This document shows positions 11,941-23,852 of a DNA stretch of 64,000 bases, piece after piece. The position numbers and the translations under genes were made by a program. The first letter of the stretch is position 1. Each line of letters begins with the position of its first letter. The stretch is from Nectonema munidae (taxonomy: Eukaryota; Nematomorpha; Nectonematoida; Nectonematidae): positions 806,001-870,000 of the forward strand of contig JAUIRK010000903.1 in NCBI GenBank assembly GCA_030549495.1, given 5' to 3'. Under the pieces are notes generated by a model, which saw only the letters and a program-made list of their open reading frames with translations, did no database searches and was not told the DNA's origin.

Positions 11941-12941
11941 GAACTATATTTCCTAGACTGGATTGTTGGTATGTGCTAGTAAATATAAAGTGAAATATAA
12001 TAACGAAAGCTTATAAACATTTTGCAAGTACAACTTTAATGAAATGGTAGGCTTTATTACTGCAATGAATCTACTGAAATGGTGACTAGCTGTTCATGGA
12101 AAAGACTGCTGTATTTATACTCGTAACCAAAAAGCGTTGGGAAATACTCGTATATAGCATAGACAGAGGCTATTGCATATTGATAAAACAGAAAGTAGAA
12201 GAGACATATAGCTAGTAGAGATATATAAATTGAGAATATTTTTCTCTGGCTAGTGCATATTGATAAAACAGAAAGTAGAAGAGACAAGACTAGCCGTCCT
12301 ATCCACATTCTTTTTTTACTGGAGAAGAAAAGGACATTTCGATTAAATTTGAATCCTATGAATAAAAAATGTGTCTCTTCTTTTTCTTTTTTGACAGCTT
12401 CACCATCAATCAAATGCAAAATTAATAATTTCTCAATTCAAAATGGAGGCAATTTAGTTGTATTTTTTTCTTTTTATTTTTTCATTACAGTCCTTTTTGC
12501 CTTTCAATTAGTGTCATTTTAAATTTTAATTTCCTCATTTTAAAGTATTCCTTCTTTGTTTTAAAGTACTCCTTCTTGTTTATAATTCAAAAAGTTTTGA
12601 TTTAATTAAGCTAATTTTACGCTCCAACCTTTTAGGTGTACAGAATGGATAGTTTGAATTCCTATCATCATATATTCTCAATAAATTTTTTCCTCACTAA
12701 TACTTGCATGTTCAATACTGATAAATATACTTATTTCTAGATCAATTTGCATCAATTTTAAACTTTGATTTTGCTCACCCATATCGTCCCATCGTCATTT
12801 CAAATTGATGCCGACGATTTCTTGATGTTAAGCTTTTTTATTAAATTGCTTAATCTTGTATAAGTAAGAGTTTCTTAAAAATTTGTATGACTTAAAAAAT
12901 TTCCACGATCAGTACACGCTAGCCTTGTGCTCCATCTCGAT
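11941..12941. other. No gene seen; short direct repeat
   Basis: A 30-base segment containing 'ttgataaaacagaaagtaga' occurs at about 12178-12212 and again at about 12250-12285. The long frames on both strands here are hydrophobic and AT-driven, with no recognisable domain. Confidence 0.5.
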
Positions 12942-13317
12942 TAGTGATTTTATTCGGTGAAAGTTAACCTATTATATTAACCGATGAACAAGGCTGCCTA
13001 ATTCACCCGTTAATTTAACTCACAAAACCTTTAGCCAATCATATTAATCTAACATATATGAATACTTTTAAATTACTATAATAAAATGCCTTGTGTAATT
13101 ATATCTTTTTTTAATTGGCATGACATAACCATATTTTTATGTTCTAGTACTTGTAATTATGTTTATATCGAATTGCGTTTGATTTTTTTTCTTTTCAGTG
13201 ATCAACGATTTTTGTATCTTATATATATCTATGGAGTCAAAATTTCCACAAAATTAAACTGTTAATCAATTGGATTAATTAACTGATTAACAATAACACG
13301 GTTAATTACAATCACTG
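12942..13317. mobile_element. hAT-like MITE with near-perfect 8-bp duplication
   Basis: The left end reads tagtgattttattcggt and the right end, inverted, cagtgattgtaattaacc. The flanking 8-mers are atctcgat (12934-12941) and atctggat (13318-13325), one mismatch. The interior repeats 'gttaat/attaac' words, as do the ends of the hAT at 34.7-36.1 kb, so it may be a deletion derivative of that type. Non-coding. Confidence 0.6.
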
Positions 13318-13340
13318 ATCTGGATCCCCACAGATTTTAA

Positions 13341-13512
13341 CCCTTTTAGGCCCAACAAAAGCGGACGATTTTTAAAAAAAAGGCGGAGATTTTTTTTTCA
13401 AAAAAATTTAATAAAAAAGGAGGAGGAGAAAAAATTTTTTTTCTTATAATAGAAAAATGGTCCCCAAATAGTTGATAAAAAAATTAAAAAAAAATCGCCC
13501 AAATAAAATGGG
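13341..13512. mobile_element. TTAA-flanked piggyBac-like MITE (family M2), copy 1
   Basis: Starts after TTAA (13337-13340) with cccttttaggcccaacaaaa followed by 'gcggacgattt', and ends near 'aaaatgggttta'. The copy at 27531-27637 has the same opening words ('gcccatttaggaccaaac...gcaaacgac') and closing 'aaatgggttaa'. TTAA targets are typical of piggyBac. The interior here is degraded into A and T runs. Confidence 0.5.
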
Positions 13513-14458
13513 TTTAGAAGGGGTGTTGTTTTTTTTTTTTGGTTGTTTTTTTTTTGGTTGGTGGTTTGGATGAAAAAAAAATAATTTAAAAAAAAATAAT
13601 TAAAAAAAATTTGATCGATCTATCAACTATTTTTGCAAAACTATGAAATTTCGCATTAGACAAATTCAGTTCTGTTGAACTTATTCTCCTCTTTCATTTT
13701 TCTTAATAAAATGTTCAAAAAAGTAAATTTTGGGATTAATTTTAAAAAAAATGGAAAACTTATTTGATTTATATTTTAGCACATCATCCTTAACACAAAG
13801 AATAAATTTGAAATAAAAAGAAAAGCTTTCTAAATAAAAACACAAATTTAATAGAGTGTGAATAGTATAATATATATGTATATGCATATATATATGTATA
13901 CATGTATATATGTATATGCCAACATCCATCCAATTATAATTGCATTGACTATATAACTTTGTATACCATACACATGAGTGCTTGTAAGTAAGCTACGCAT
14001 ATAAAGGGGATATATATTACTTCTTTATCCATCTTCATACCATGCAAAGCAGAATAGCAAAGAGTGGTTGTTTTATAAAAAGAAAAAACCTTTCAGAAAT
14101 CATTTTCTATACAATTTGAACCAGAGTTTTTCCGAGGGGTGTCACAGTAGACTCTCAGGCGTCCATCAAGGGCTCCAGGAAGAATTTGAGAGAAAAAGTT
14201 TGTTCATGACATACTTATATGTTGATACATTCTTAATTGAGTGAAATGACTTCATAGTCTTATGAACTTTTATTTTGACTGCGATGTACTAAGCTCTCAC
14301 ATAAAGAATTTGGCGTTTTTTGAAATACAATTTAGCGACTATATTCTATTAGCCTGAAATATGTTACGTTCCACTGATCTAAAAGGTAAAACTGCGATAT
14401 CACTTGTTGATATAAAAAAAGCAAATTCTAATTCTCTTTAGTATTCATTCGTCTAAAT
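13513..14458. other. No gene seen; TA/ATGTAT simple repeat
   Basis: Homopolymer T and A runs at 13530-13610 and an alternating 'atatatgtat' microsatellite at about 13868-13920. No coding signal. Confidence 0.5.
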
Positions 14459-14921
14459 CATTGGTTCCCAAACTGTGGGCCATGGCCCCCTGGGAGCCAT
14501 ACTCTGAGGCTATGCATAAATAAAACCAGATGAGTTTAGCGGGTTGATAGCCTGTGGAGGGAAGGCTTCTTATCCCACCTGTGAATACTGTGGATACGCG
14601 AACGTACAAACAATGCCAACACCAACCAACCTTTCATTACTTATCAGTTAGTATCTCCTTATCAGGTTGGATTAAATCACATAGCGTAGGATTAATAAAC
14701 TTTTTCCATCCAGTGGATTTTCTATGTTTCCTTCTTTTTTTTTGCTTATTCTTAAAATATCTTTTAGCAAAATGCCCTTTTTAATTAATCTTATGATTAT
14801 AATTGTTAGATACTAGTAGACAGTCACGGTATTCACAGGCTATGATTCTTGTGGGGGCCATAGACAAGGATCATGTATGAAAAGTGGGTAACGATCAGAA
14901 AAAGTTTGAGAACCACTGGAC
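14459..14921. mobile_element. hAT-like MITE
   Basis: The left end reads cattggttcccaaactgtgg and runs into 'gggccatggcccc'. The right end, inverted, reads cagtggttctcaaacttttt. Flanks are gtctaaat (14451-14458) and ctctaaat (14922-14929), an 8-bp duplication with one mismatch that also fits the nTCTAnAn preference known for some hATs. The 460-bp interior has no transposase. Confidence 0.65.
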
Positions 14922-14929
14922 TCTAAATA

Positions 14930-15884
14930 ATCATGCTTGACTCTTAGAAAATGAATTTTATAAATAAAAACTCTGGGAATTTTGAATGAAGGAAAATAAT
15001 TTCTTATTATACTAATGTGTACTGTTTAAACGAGTGCCAAGTTTCAAGAACCGTTTTTAGTTTCAAAAATATTAAATGAAAACAAGAATATTTAGATATT
15101 TAAAAAAATTTTATTACAATAAAAAAAATAAAATTTTTTAACATTTTATTAGCAAAAAACAGAATTATCATTTATCTCTATTTATAAAATAACTTTTTAA
15201 AAATATTTTCGCAAGAAAGCTTTTTTCTTTTTTTTGAAAGAAATATATTTCTGAATCAGTATTTGTAGGCTCTATAAGGCAGAATAAAGTTTTTCAAGTC
15301 ATTTCTCTTGCAATATTTTTTTTCAAGAATTTAAAAGCTAATAATGAATATTTAATTTAAACATCAATTTTTTTTATTATATTTTTTAAACAAAATTTCT
15401 GCTAAATTTTTCATTCTAAAAATTTCAAAGATAGAACCAGGAAATTTAATTGATTCTCAGTACCGTCATTTTACATAGGAACCGGGATTGAAAAGCGGTA
15501 TTTCAACATTACTAACTACTGCTTCGTGTCTGTTCGAGTTTTCATTTTTCCTACTAGGAAGATGTCTTCCTTCGCAACATTAAAATTTTGTAGTTGCAGT
15601 ACATCGGATTTTTTAATTTTTTTGGGGTTGCATTGCGAAAAAAAGTTAAGCTCTTATTTAAACTAATTATTATTCTTTCACCACGACCAATATTTCTAAA
15701 TTTCATAATACCTTTCAATCACTTCACTAAATCTGTTGTATTAAAAGCATGCCAGAATTTGCAATATACAAACGTACTTTGAGCAAGTATCGCCATTTGT
15801 ATACTCCTTCCCCTCACACCATAATTTAAATGTATCGCTTCTGTTTAATTTTAAGTCAAAAAATTTCAAAAATTTGTTTTATCT
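14930..15884. other. No gene seen
   Basis: AT-rich; nothing protein-like on either strand. A short 'ggaaccggg' patch at about 15480 resembles the one near 120. Confidence 0.4.
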
Positions 15885-15892
15885 GTCTAGAA

Positions 15893-16889
15893 CAGTGGTT
15901 CTTAAACCTTTTTGACGATTACCCCTTTTAGCTTACTTCAAAAATTTCATTATCCCCTCTCTATCCAAACATTTCAATGAATGTTTATCACTTTAAATAC
16001 CTTAATTTTTATCCCTTTACCATCCACTTGGCGATGGTGAATATAATATGGTTAAAGATTTATATGTAAAAATTTAAAAAAAAACAGAAAAATACATTTA
16101 AAAAAAGAAAAAAATTTTTACTGAATTAAATTAATGACAATTATGAATTTGTTTTTTAGAGTTGAGTAGATCAATTCTGGGCTCTGTTTTGCTCAGAGCA
16201 CATCTAATATCTGTTTCAGCCTCGAGTTTATTCCAAGCCTTGTATTTTATGATCAATAGACTCGAAAAAGCAGTTTCACAAAGATATGTTGAAGAGAATG
16301 GAATTAATATTTTCAAGGCAAATTTGGAAACCTTCGGAAAAATGTGTAACATTTTGCCCCAAAAGTTTGTAATGTTTAGATATTTTTTTCCTGAAATTCT
16401 TCCTTTGCCGAAGTGTTATTGATGAATAAATTCTTCTTGAATACCTTCGGGAAGATCATCCACAGCACAAGGGTAAGGGTTTCTGGCGAGTTTGACTTTT
16501 GTGCTTTTTCTTCTCCAATCTCATAAATAATACTTAAATTCGCTTTGAAACATGTTTAAATGATCAACAATATCCTTTTTTCGATTATCTGAGAACTCAA
16601 AAGTGCTATCATTAAAAACCTCATTTGAAAAAAAGCCAACTCCCTTTTCTACCTTTCTTTTCCAGAAGGCAAGTTTATCGAGAAAAAAGTTTGCTCAGGT
16701 CCTTGCATTTGACGGTTAAGCCTATTCAAGGCTTCAAAAATATCCACTAAGTAGGCAAGATCGAGTTTGAAGGATCCGTGAACATAATCCAATAATTTTT
16801 TAGATTGTCATCTTGTTCTGAGAGAAACACTTTGATTTGATCGAAGGTTTTCCTCACGACTAAAATTACCCACAGTTTAAGAAACCCTG
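15893..16889 (-). mobile_element. Deleted hAT transposon with perfect target duplication
   Basis: Left terminus cagtggttcttaaaccttt and right terminus, inverted, cagggtttcttaaactgtgg form an imperfect inverted repeat. The 8-mer gtctagaa is present on both sides without change (15885-15892 and 16890-16897) and matches the known hAT target consensus nTCTAGAn. The ~1-kb interior retains only parts of a minus-strand transposase, so the copy is non-autonomous. Confidence 0.85.
16131..16850 (-). pseudogene. hAT (ZBED-like) transposase remnant
   Basis: The minus frame at 16131-16352 reads FALKILIPFSSTYLCETAFS followed by SLLIIKYKAWNKLEAETDIR, the dimerisation domain that ends hAT/ZBED-type transposases ('LPFATTYLCExxFS'). 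Farther along the minus strand (about 16450-16850) shorter hAT-like pieces occur in other frames. Most of the enzyme, including the catalytic core, is missing. Confidence 0.75.
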
Positions 16890-16899
16890 GTCTAGAATC

Positions 16900-17060
16900 T
16901 CAGAATTAAACGTCCCTTGGGGAGAGGTTATACGGTTGATATGATAAAAGGTGTTTTTCTTCCAAAAATTTCTTCGTTATAATGAAATTTTGTTATAAAG
17001 AAAATTTGCTCTTCGTTTGAAGGGACTGATAAAATCCTTTCCTTATAAGTAAAAACTATA
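16900..17060. repeat. Possible Tigger-like fragment
   Basis: Contains 'cgttataatgaaattttgttataaag'-type words like those found at ends of Tigger/pogo elements. Too short and degraded for a firm call. Confidence 0.25.
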
Positions 17061-17334
17061 AGATATTTTAAATTTTGAATTTAGGTTTGAGATTTCCTCT
17101 TTTACTAAGATATAGCGCCATTTTTCGCTTTTAAATTTTCAACCTTTTTAATTCTTTTCTTAAAATAAGAAACTAACCCGTTAGCGACTAGAATACTCAG
17201 ACGATATCTAATGTAAAACAGAAGATATCTGTTAATAAAAGCACGCGATTTTACTTTTGTAAAGTCGGCAATATTCCACTATCGTCGTTTACAAGGTAAA
17301 TATTTGCTTTCGAATGACGTCATAATTTATATAC

Positions 17335-17690
17335 AGTATAATCTGGTTGGTTATAACGAACTACCATTGGGGGTCAATGTTAATTCGTTATATCAGGAAG
17401 GACATAAATCATAAAAAAATTTGTGAATAAAAAATGCTTTATTTTAAATACAAACACGTTATATGATACATAGTGTAGTAAACAAACGTTTCATACGTGT
17501 AATAAAACATATAAGTACATGTAATTATTACGAGTCTTTAAAACAAAGTTTGTGATATGCTGCTTTGCAACTCTGTAGCGCTTGGTCATAATATCATTTG
17601 TTAATTCCTCAATGAGATTGAAATAAAGGCAATCAAAACTCTTGGCGAAACCATAGTCTTTTAAACATGCGAGACATTCCAACACATCCG
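17335..17690 (-). mobile_element. Tigger/pogo fragment: terminus plus transposase tail
   Basis: The left end reads cagtataatctggttggtta followed by 'taacgaac', a typical Tigger-type terminus next to TA. The adjoining minus frame (17491-17685) reads MLECLACLKDYGFAKSFDCL then YFNLIEELTNDIMTKR, with a tail recalling the C-terminus of Tigger transposases, which are pogo-like DDE enzymes. The catalytic part and the other end were not found, so this is a deleted copy. Confidence 0.5.
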
Positions 17691-18302
17691 TAAATTTCCG
17701 CAGTTTGTGGGGAGCTACGTAATTTATAATGACTTTGTGGCTTAAGGGGCTAGGAAGTTAGTACGCTAACCAGAATTTCCCTGAAGAAGTGAACTTTTTG
17801 GTAGCAAAATGTAGACTCATGTCTAGGTTATGAGAATCATTCCTTCTGTGACACGGTCTAGATCTGCAATGCCTAACAATAAAGCTAGAATGTCGACACT
17901 ATGTAGTAATGTACAATGTAACTTACGAAGTGACAGATCTCTTCTTTATCTTCGTTCTGCTTTTTAACTGGACAGCAACCTCGTGTACGTACACGCTTAA
18001 CAATGTCTTCACTAGTCTCCGTTACTGATGCTATTTCGAGTTTAAAAACTTCACTCAAACCTGTACCCCCTGACACAACCCAATTAACGTAGCTATAGGA
18101 AAAAGAATTGCAACTTTCTACTTCGTTAACCCTATTCGTTACGCGCTATTTTTATTTCCTCAGCCCCCTCCTATATTGAATATTTTTACAAAATTCTCAC
18201 AAGAACCCTCTAAATAATTTATTGCTAATCTGATGCTGTCATTTTTTTCATATGCCTAATATTTTCTTAATTTTTTTACTAAACCATTTCACCCGAAATA
18301 TT
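17691..18302. other. No gene seen
   Basis: A minus frame of 63 codons (17885-18076) has no recognisable domain. No repeat ends were seen. Confidence 0.4.
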
Positions 18303-18550
18303 TTACCTGACAGTAAATTAGCTTTCATAGGTGATTTAATGGTAAACACTTTTTCTCATTATATTAAAATAAACTTATCCATACACAGAAAATCGAACAT
18401 GCTCAAATTGATTCTCAACATATTTTTGTCACTTTGGGTTTAAATTGCGATCATTGTTTAACTTTTGTTAATTTGTAGTCAGCATTTTTTTTATCATTCT
18501 TGAACAATTTTCCTTCCTTTTAGCAAATCGACCCTTCTCTATTTCATCAC
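18303..18550 (-). repeat. Interspersed repeat family R2, copy 1
   Basis: About 250 bases match 36139-36384 in inverse orientation with only scattered changes (for example 'tgacagtaaattagctttca' here). Neither copy has coding capacity or obvious terminal inverted repeats. The class is unknown. The high similarity suggests relatively recent spread. Confidence 0.75.
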
Positions 18551-19308
18551 ATAAGTAGTGAATACTACATTTCAATGTGGTTAAAATGTTTATATATATT
18601 TAGTAATTCGACACTACATTGGCTTTTATATATAAATCGATAAAATAATTTTCTTTCTTGGTGTAATAATGATTTTATCCATCTCATAAACATAGACATC
18701 GGATCAAATTTCTACTCAAAGTGGCGTGACATCATGTTTGCTAAAAGCTCTTAGAATTTAAATTTTTAATTTTTCAATAATAACCCTATAATAAAAATTG
18801 TTGTTGAAATAGTAGTTAGCTACTCTAACTAAACCGAGCACTTTTTGTATTCTTTGGTTTGATTTTAATCCTTAGTTTAACCTTCATTTACTAATTAAAG
18901 AGACAGCTTTGAACTATAAATCTCAATAGGACTTCTATTGTTTTGCTTACAAATTAGCTATCAACTTGTAGTCTGTACTTCATTTCTCCTATACTTTATG
19001 TGGCATTTACTTTTGCTCTTCATTCTAAACTAATCCTACCTTGGTAGCTCTACTTTCATCAGAAATTCATTTTGAAAACTTTTTTAGAGATTAATTTATC
19101 TATGAATTTAAGCGATTTCAGCTTGAAGAGAATCTTTTTGTTGATTTTGGTTTTTTTTTTGTCAATATCACGTATGGTAGTATCAGGTGATATAACATAA
19201 ATCACTCTGAATATTTGCTAACCAATCCTTTTTCAAAATTCGTGTATTTGATGAAATAATTCATAATTCTCTTTTTCAATAAATTTTACACCTTTATCGT
19301 CTATATTA
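18551..19308. other. No gene seen
   Basis: AT-rich and unassigned. No frame of interest. Confidence 0.4.
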
Positions 19309-19933
19309 CAGGGTTTCTCAATGTGGGCCATATGGCCCCTGGTGGGGCCACAAGAAATTTTAAGGGGGCCACAGAAAATAAAATGATTTCTATACAATAC
19401 CTCAGATCGTAGAGAAGTCACAAAACAAGTTATAAGTTGGGATTGATATAGATGGTTGCTTAAATTAAAAAGGTGAGTTGACGAAAAGACTCATTTTTAT
19501 TTATAAAAATGTCCCAAAGCTTTGTCGATTTTTCTACATTATATATATATATGATACAAAAACTATTTTAGTAACTATATCTTGAAACTTTATATAAAAA
19601 TACTATTTTCAAAAAAATTTATAGTTTTGTTTCCACATTTACTAGGTTTAGACCGTTAATATTAAGTAAAAACGACTCAATTGGAAAGCAACTTTAATTC
19701 TAAACTATTATGAAAAAAAGTTATAATTTTGAAGCACTATAATTTTTGAAAGAAATTTACAGTTTTTTTGCTTCTATGTTAAGTTGTTTGAATGAATAAC
19801 TTCTTGAAAAATTTCCGAATTTTCGTTTTTGACCTCTAAAAAATAGAAAAATATTAAAAAAAACTTTATGGGACCATACAATAATATTTAGGCAAAAAGG
19901 GGGCCATGGTAGAAAAAAGATTGAGAACCATTG
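19309..19933. mobile_element. hAT-like MITE
   Basis: Left end cagggtttctcaatgtgggc followed by 'catatggcccctgg'. Right end, inverted, caatggttctcaatctttt preceded by a 'gggggccatgg' word. Same end type as 14459-14921 and 15893-16889. Right flank is gtctagaa, as at 16890; the left flank (ctatatta) does not match well, so the duplication has decayed. Interior non-coding. Confidence 0.6.
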
Positions 19934-20170
19934 GTCTAGAAGACTCTCTTATTCAAATCGAAGGAAAAATTGATCAAATTCGATTCACATTTATCATTTT
20001 TTTTGAGAATAGCTATATCTTCATTTTGGTATCCTATCAAAATCCCCGAAAACTAAGTTATAAGTTACGGACATTATAATATAAAAAATTTGTTGAAAAA
20101 AAATGCACATTTGATTTTGATTGACAGTTTTTCACATGGAATTCAACTACCATAAAAATATTATCAAAAA

Positions 20171-20510
20171 TAGAGGTGTATCGGATATCCGCAAAATTTT
20201 TTACATCCTCTTAACATCCTCATCCACGGATCATTTAAGTTTCAACATCCGCATCCTCAATTTTCAAATACCACAAAGTTTTTTTTGGTTTTTTTTTAAT
20301 TTTTACTTTATCCAAAATTTTTATGATAACATTATGCATAAGAAAATGTATCCAAATATCTCTCTAAATTTTTAAAAACTATAAAACTTGCGTTTGCTTA
20401 GAATATCAATTATGATATCCGCTCAAAAAATTAATTCTGACATCCGCGCCGAATCCACTAGGATGTCAAATTTGATATCCGCATCTGATTTCACATCCGA
20501 TACATCTCTA
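20171..20510. mobile_element. hAT-like MITE with 'tatccgc' internal repeats
   Basis: Termini tagaggtgtatcggat and, inverted, tagagatgtatcggat form a 16-bp inverted repeat with one mismatch. Flanking 8-mers are atcaaaaa (20163-20170) and atcaaaag (20511-20518). The interior repeats 'gatatccgc' and 'acatccgc' in both orientations, a subterminal pattern often found in hAT binding sites. No coding potential. Confidence 0.8.
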
Positions 20511-20518
20511 ATCAAAAG

Positions 20519-22030
20519 ATGCAACTAGTGATTTTTAGAAATGGTTATAAACTCTGAAGCCATATTTACACTCAGAGGATGATTGCAAATCTTTAACTGA
20601 GTGTAACTAACCGTCTATCTAAATTTACTAACTAATGAATTAACCTAGTGAGTAACTAATTAAAATTAAAATAGTTGATTACTTCGTTTAAGGAATTTTT
20701 TGTAAACGTAACTTTTAAACATATAGAATTTGAATTCATTTACATTTTACACAAATGATTTGTGAACTAAACTCGCTCTCATGTTTTGAAACAAAGTCTT
20801 CAAATCTGCGCACATAAAATGAGTTAAGTTTGTATCGAAGGAATGACTGATTTTTATGATTCAATTGCTGTAATTGTTAAAAATTTGTCTAAAATCGCTA
20901 CAGAACAATAGATGGAACTAAATATGAACGCGCAACTCTTGGGGAGGGGGATTCATTCGCAAAATTTCGAAAGACACAGATGCAGAGAATGAAATAATTA
21001 GGCTTTTCATTGTGTGCATCCATCATCACAGCAGCAGCAGCGCATATCCAGCGCGTAAGACGTATTTTATAGTAAGTACAACAGCATGATATTTCTTTTC
21101 TTTGCAAAAATTTGAGTCTAAAAGATATTGATTATGAAAACGTGTCATTTTCAGCGTTTTTGTCTTGATCGAACGTATTGCAGGCTAAGGCAAGGGTAAC
21201 AAAGCCATTGTTTAAGAAAATATGATTCAAAGTAAATTGACGCAAAAATGTATTTTAGTAGACAAGCGATTCACATGTATTCAGTGGTGGCATATGTAAC
21301 GTTACATTTCAAAGTTACGGCACGATACGATACGATAACTTTTTTGTAAAAAATACGATTCAAAATTACGTACAAAAAAACCAAATGATGTACCTTTCAT
21401 TTTATCCAACTTGTGAGTTGTAAATAAGTAGATATATCAAGTTGAAGCATATTTCATTCAATAAGGTTTTATGATTTATTTGTTCACCCCAAACACGTAA
21501 TATAATTCATAAACAATATCATCGGCTAACTTTAAAAAGAGTGACAAGGTATGTCACTTTTTAAACAGTAATCAAAGGAGTGTCAATTAAAGGTAGGGAC
21601 AAATCAAAAGTTTGATACTTTTTTCAGTAGTTATTTGGCTAGTTTGTTGGCTGGTTAGTTATTCAATTATTTAGTGTTAGAGTTATTGTTGAGGTTTTAT
21701 ATTAAATTTTTCAAATATTTTTGTCACTCTTTTTTTCATATCGCTTTTTTGAATTTTCGTGTCTTTTGTCATGTCTTTTTTAAAAAATATATATGTTATA
21801 GAGAAAATAATTAACAATTTCAAATTATATACAATAAAAAAGCAAGTTTTATATAATAAAATAAATAAATGAAAATTGATATATAAAAATTAACCATAAA
21901 CTAAAATTTATTCTTATTCAATTAAAAATTTGAATATAAATGTTCTAACACCATAAAAAATCTATTTACTTAATGTAAAGATAATAGCTGATTTTTATGA
22001 ATGTTTTGAATTAAATTTTGCCATTTTTGT
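20519..22030. other. No gene seen; possible hAT end
   Basis: At 21292 a hAT-like start 'cagtggtggcatatg' is followed by 'acgatacgatacgata', without a visible partner. At about 20880-21080 a GC-richer stretch with a short CAG run and 'cgcgtaaga' could be an untranslated first exon with a donor site. There is no supporting open frame, so it is not called. Confidence 0.35.
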
Positions 22031-22195
22031 TATTCTTTTGATTTGTCACTTTTTGGAATTTTGAAACTTTTGTCACTCATTTATCGTTTCACTCTTTTGC
22101 TTTTGTCATTTTTTGTCACTTTTTTGATTTGTCACTATTTTGAATGTCATTTTTTGTCACTCTTTGCAATTTGTCACTTATTTGAACGTCTCCTA
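22030..22195 (+). repeat. Degenerate 'tttgtcactttt' tandem repeat
   Basis: The word tttgtcac recurs about every 15-30 bases with T-rich spacers between 22043 and 22180. Related copies occur from about 21718 to 21775. It is an irregular minisatellite. The 76-codon frame across it is a by-product. Confidence 0.7.
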
Positions 22196-22316
22196 TATCA
22201 ACAGAGTCTTAGCCAGACAAGTACAGGGGAGAGGAGGGGGACAAAACTGATTTTAATTGGGCCTGGACTATAAGAAAGTCTATACATTTTATATTTCAAG
22301 GGAGATCCAGGGGCGA

Positions 22317-22335
22317 GGGGGGGGGGGGGGGGGGG
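22317..22335 (+). repeat. 19-base G run
   Basis: An uninterrupted run of 19 G, preceded by 'ggggcga', in otherwise AT-rich DNA. It could form a G-quadruplex or vary in length. Confidence 0.9.
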
Positions 22336-22748
22336 ATAAATCTCAGGGGTTGCAAAGGGCTTTTTATCTATGGGCCTGTATATCAGTGACATTAAATCTA
22401 GTTATACAGAAGATTATATAGCAAATTAATTTTTACTTGATTTTATACAGGAGAAAAGAAATTATTCAAACTATTTCTGTATTTTGAAATTATGAATTTT
22501 TCTGATCTGAAATACTTTTTAAGTGATAAAAAATTCGTATTAAAAGACGACATAGTTGACACCACTCTTTTTTACGTTCCAATAACTCCATTTTGAATAA
22601 ATTGGTCAACATTTATCTAATTTTACATGAATTTGTTATTTAACATTAAAGATCAAATTTGATTTTTTTGAATTTTGTTTAGCAAACTATTATTTCAAAT
22701 TAACTTCCTTAAATCGTCTCTTTAAATCGATATTAATTAATTTCTTAA

Positions 22749-22874
22749 CCCTTTCGTGACCAGTGTATCATATATGATACATAAACAATTTTACCTTCGT
22801 CTGCTTTTTCAAATAGTTTGTATATGAATCTTCTGCTTTTTAATAAATATCGTCTGATTTTTCTGGTCACGAAA
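22749..22874. mobile_element. TTAA-associated MITE (family M1), copy 1
   Basis: Preceded by TTAA (22745-22748), it opens ccctttcgtgaccagtgtat and closes 'ctggtcacgaaa', a 12-15 bp inverted repeat. Nearly the same 126-130 bp sequence lies at 47761-47890 in the opposite orientation. The TTAA target and short TIR fit a piggyBac-type MITE. The right-hand TTAA is lost here. A palindrome 'atcatatatgat' lies just inside the left end. Confidence 0.75.
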
Positions 22875-22879
22875 TATGT

Positions 22880-23386
22880 AAAATATAAAATTAAAAAACA
22901 TAATATTAACATGTAATGATTCCACCAAAGAATATTTGAGGCATTTATACGTAAGGTAAAAAACAACAAACTTATCTTTTTAATCATATTTTCTTTTACT
23001 ACGTTTCCATATTTTTTCCAAAATTTCGATACGCATGTATCGGCATTACTGCATGTATTGCCTGCCTCCTATTATATGGTATGTGGCCATCGCATGATAT
23101 GTGATTGATACATGCTGATTTTCTCTATTTCTTTGGTTACAAAATTTTTTCTTTCAAATGGGCATGCAAATCTATGATGTATTAAATTTTGTCTCGTTTT
23201 TCATATTTTCTTTATCCTTTAACATCTTATAACCATTATTTAAGACCTATCAACTTAATATGATTATTATTTTTTTCATAGAATAATTTTTTCTCCCACT
23301 TTATTGTAAACATAAAGATTAAGTATCGAAACAATCTATCTTTTTTTTGATTGATGAAATGTAATAACGTATCACATATAGAGTTT
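22880..23386. other. No gene seen
   Basis: AT-rich and unassigned. Confidence 0.4.
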
Positions 23387-23530
23387 CCAGATGTCCCGAT
23401 TTTCAGAGATTCTCCCCTTTTTCACTTCGCCTAACACGAGTTTCAGAGATTCTTCCCTTTTTCACTTCGCCTAACACCGGAATCCTAGAGGTTATAAGAA
23501 TCTCGATTTTCATTCACTAATCTTATGTCA
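23387..23530. repeat. Interspersed repeat R3 with internal 48-bp tandem duplication
   Basis: A 48-base unit containing 'ttcacttcgcctaacac' is tandemly doubled at about 23401-23480. The following part (23500-23530: 'cgattttcattcactaatct') matches, inverted, 27339-27365, and 'ccagatgtcccgattt' at the left corresponds to 'ctagatctggcaaccct' at 27433-27450. So both are copies of one ~125-bp repeat in opposite orientation, and the tandem duplication is private to this copy. Confidence 0.6.
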
Positions 23531-23852
23531 AAAAAAGAGTTTAGAAAAAGTATTTAAATCATCCAAAACATCAAGAGCTTAAACTTCAAGAGCCAACCTC
23601 TCATATTTTTAATCACTATATCAATTACATATTACTAGCATATACTTGAAATTTCTTGTGAATTTAATTTGATACCTTTTTATAATAAAGTTTGCTCCGT
23701 ATATGATACACATGATTATCACTCCTTGTAACTCTTTCATAATCACACCCACATTTTTCTTGCTTCTTTTATTGTCCATATAAACAATAGAGAATAGAAA
23801 TATTATTTTTAAATATTAATCTTGTGTCTTGGAGTAGTAGAAGTTCCTTAAT

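Noticed and set aside
12057-12419. 120-codon hydrophobic minus frame
   Set aside because: No recognisable domain, composition follows the AT-rich DNA, and it spans a direct repeat.
20880-21080. GC-richer stretch as a possible first exon of the RYBP gene
   Set aside because: It has a donor-like 'cgcgtaaga', but no ATG frame resembling the RYBP N-terminus.
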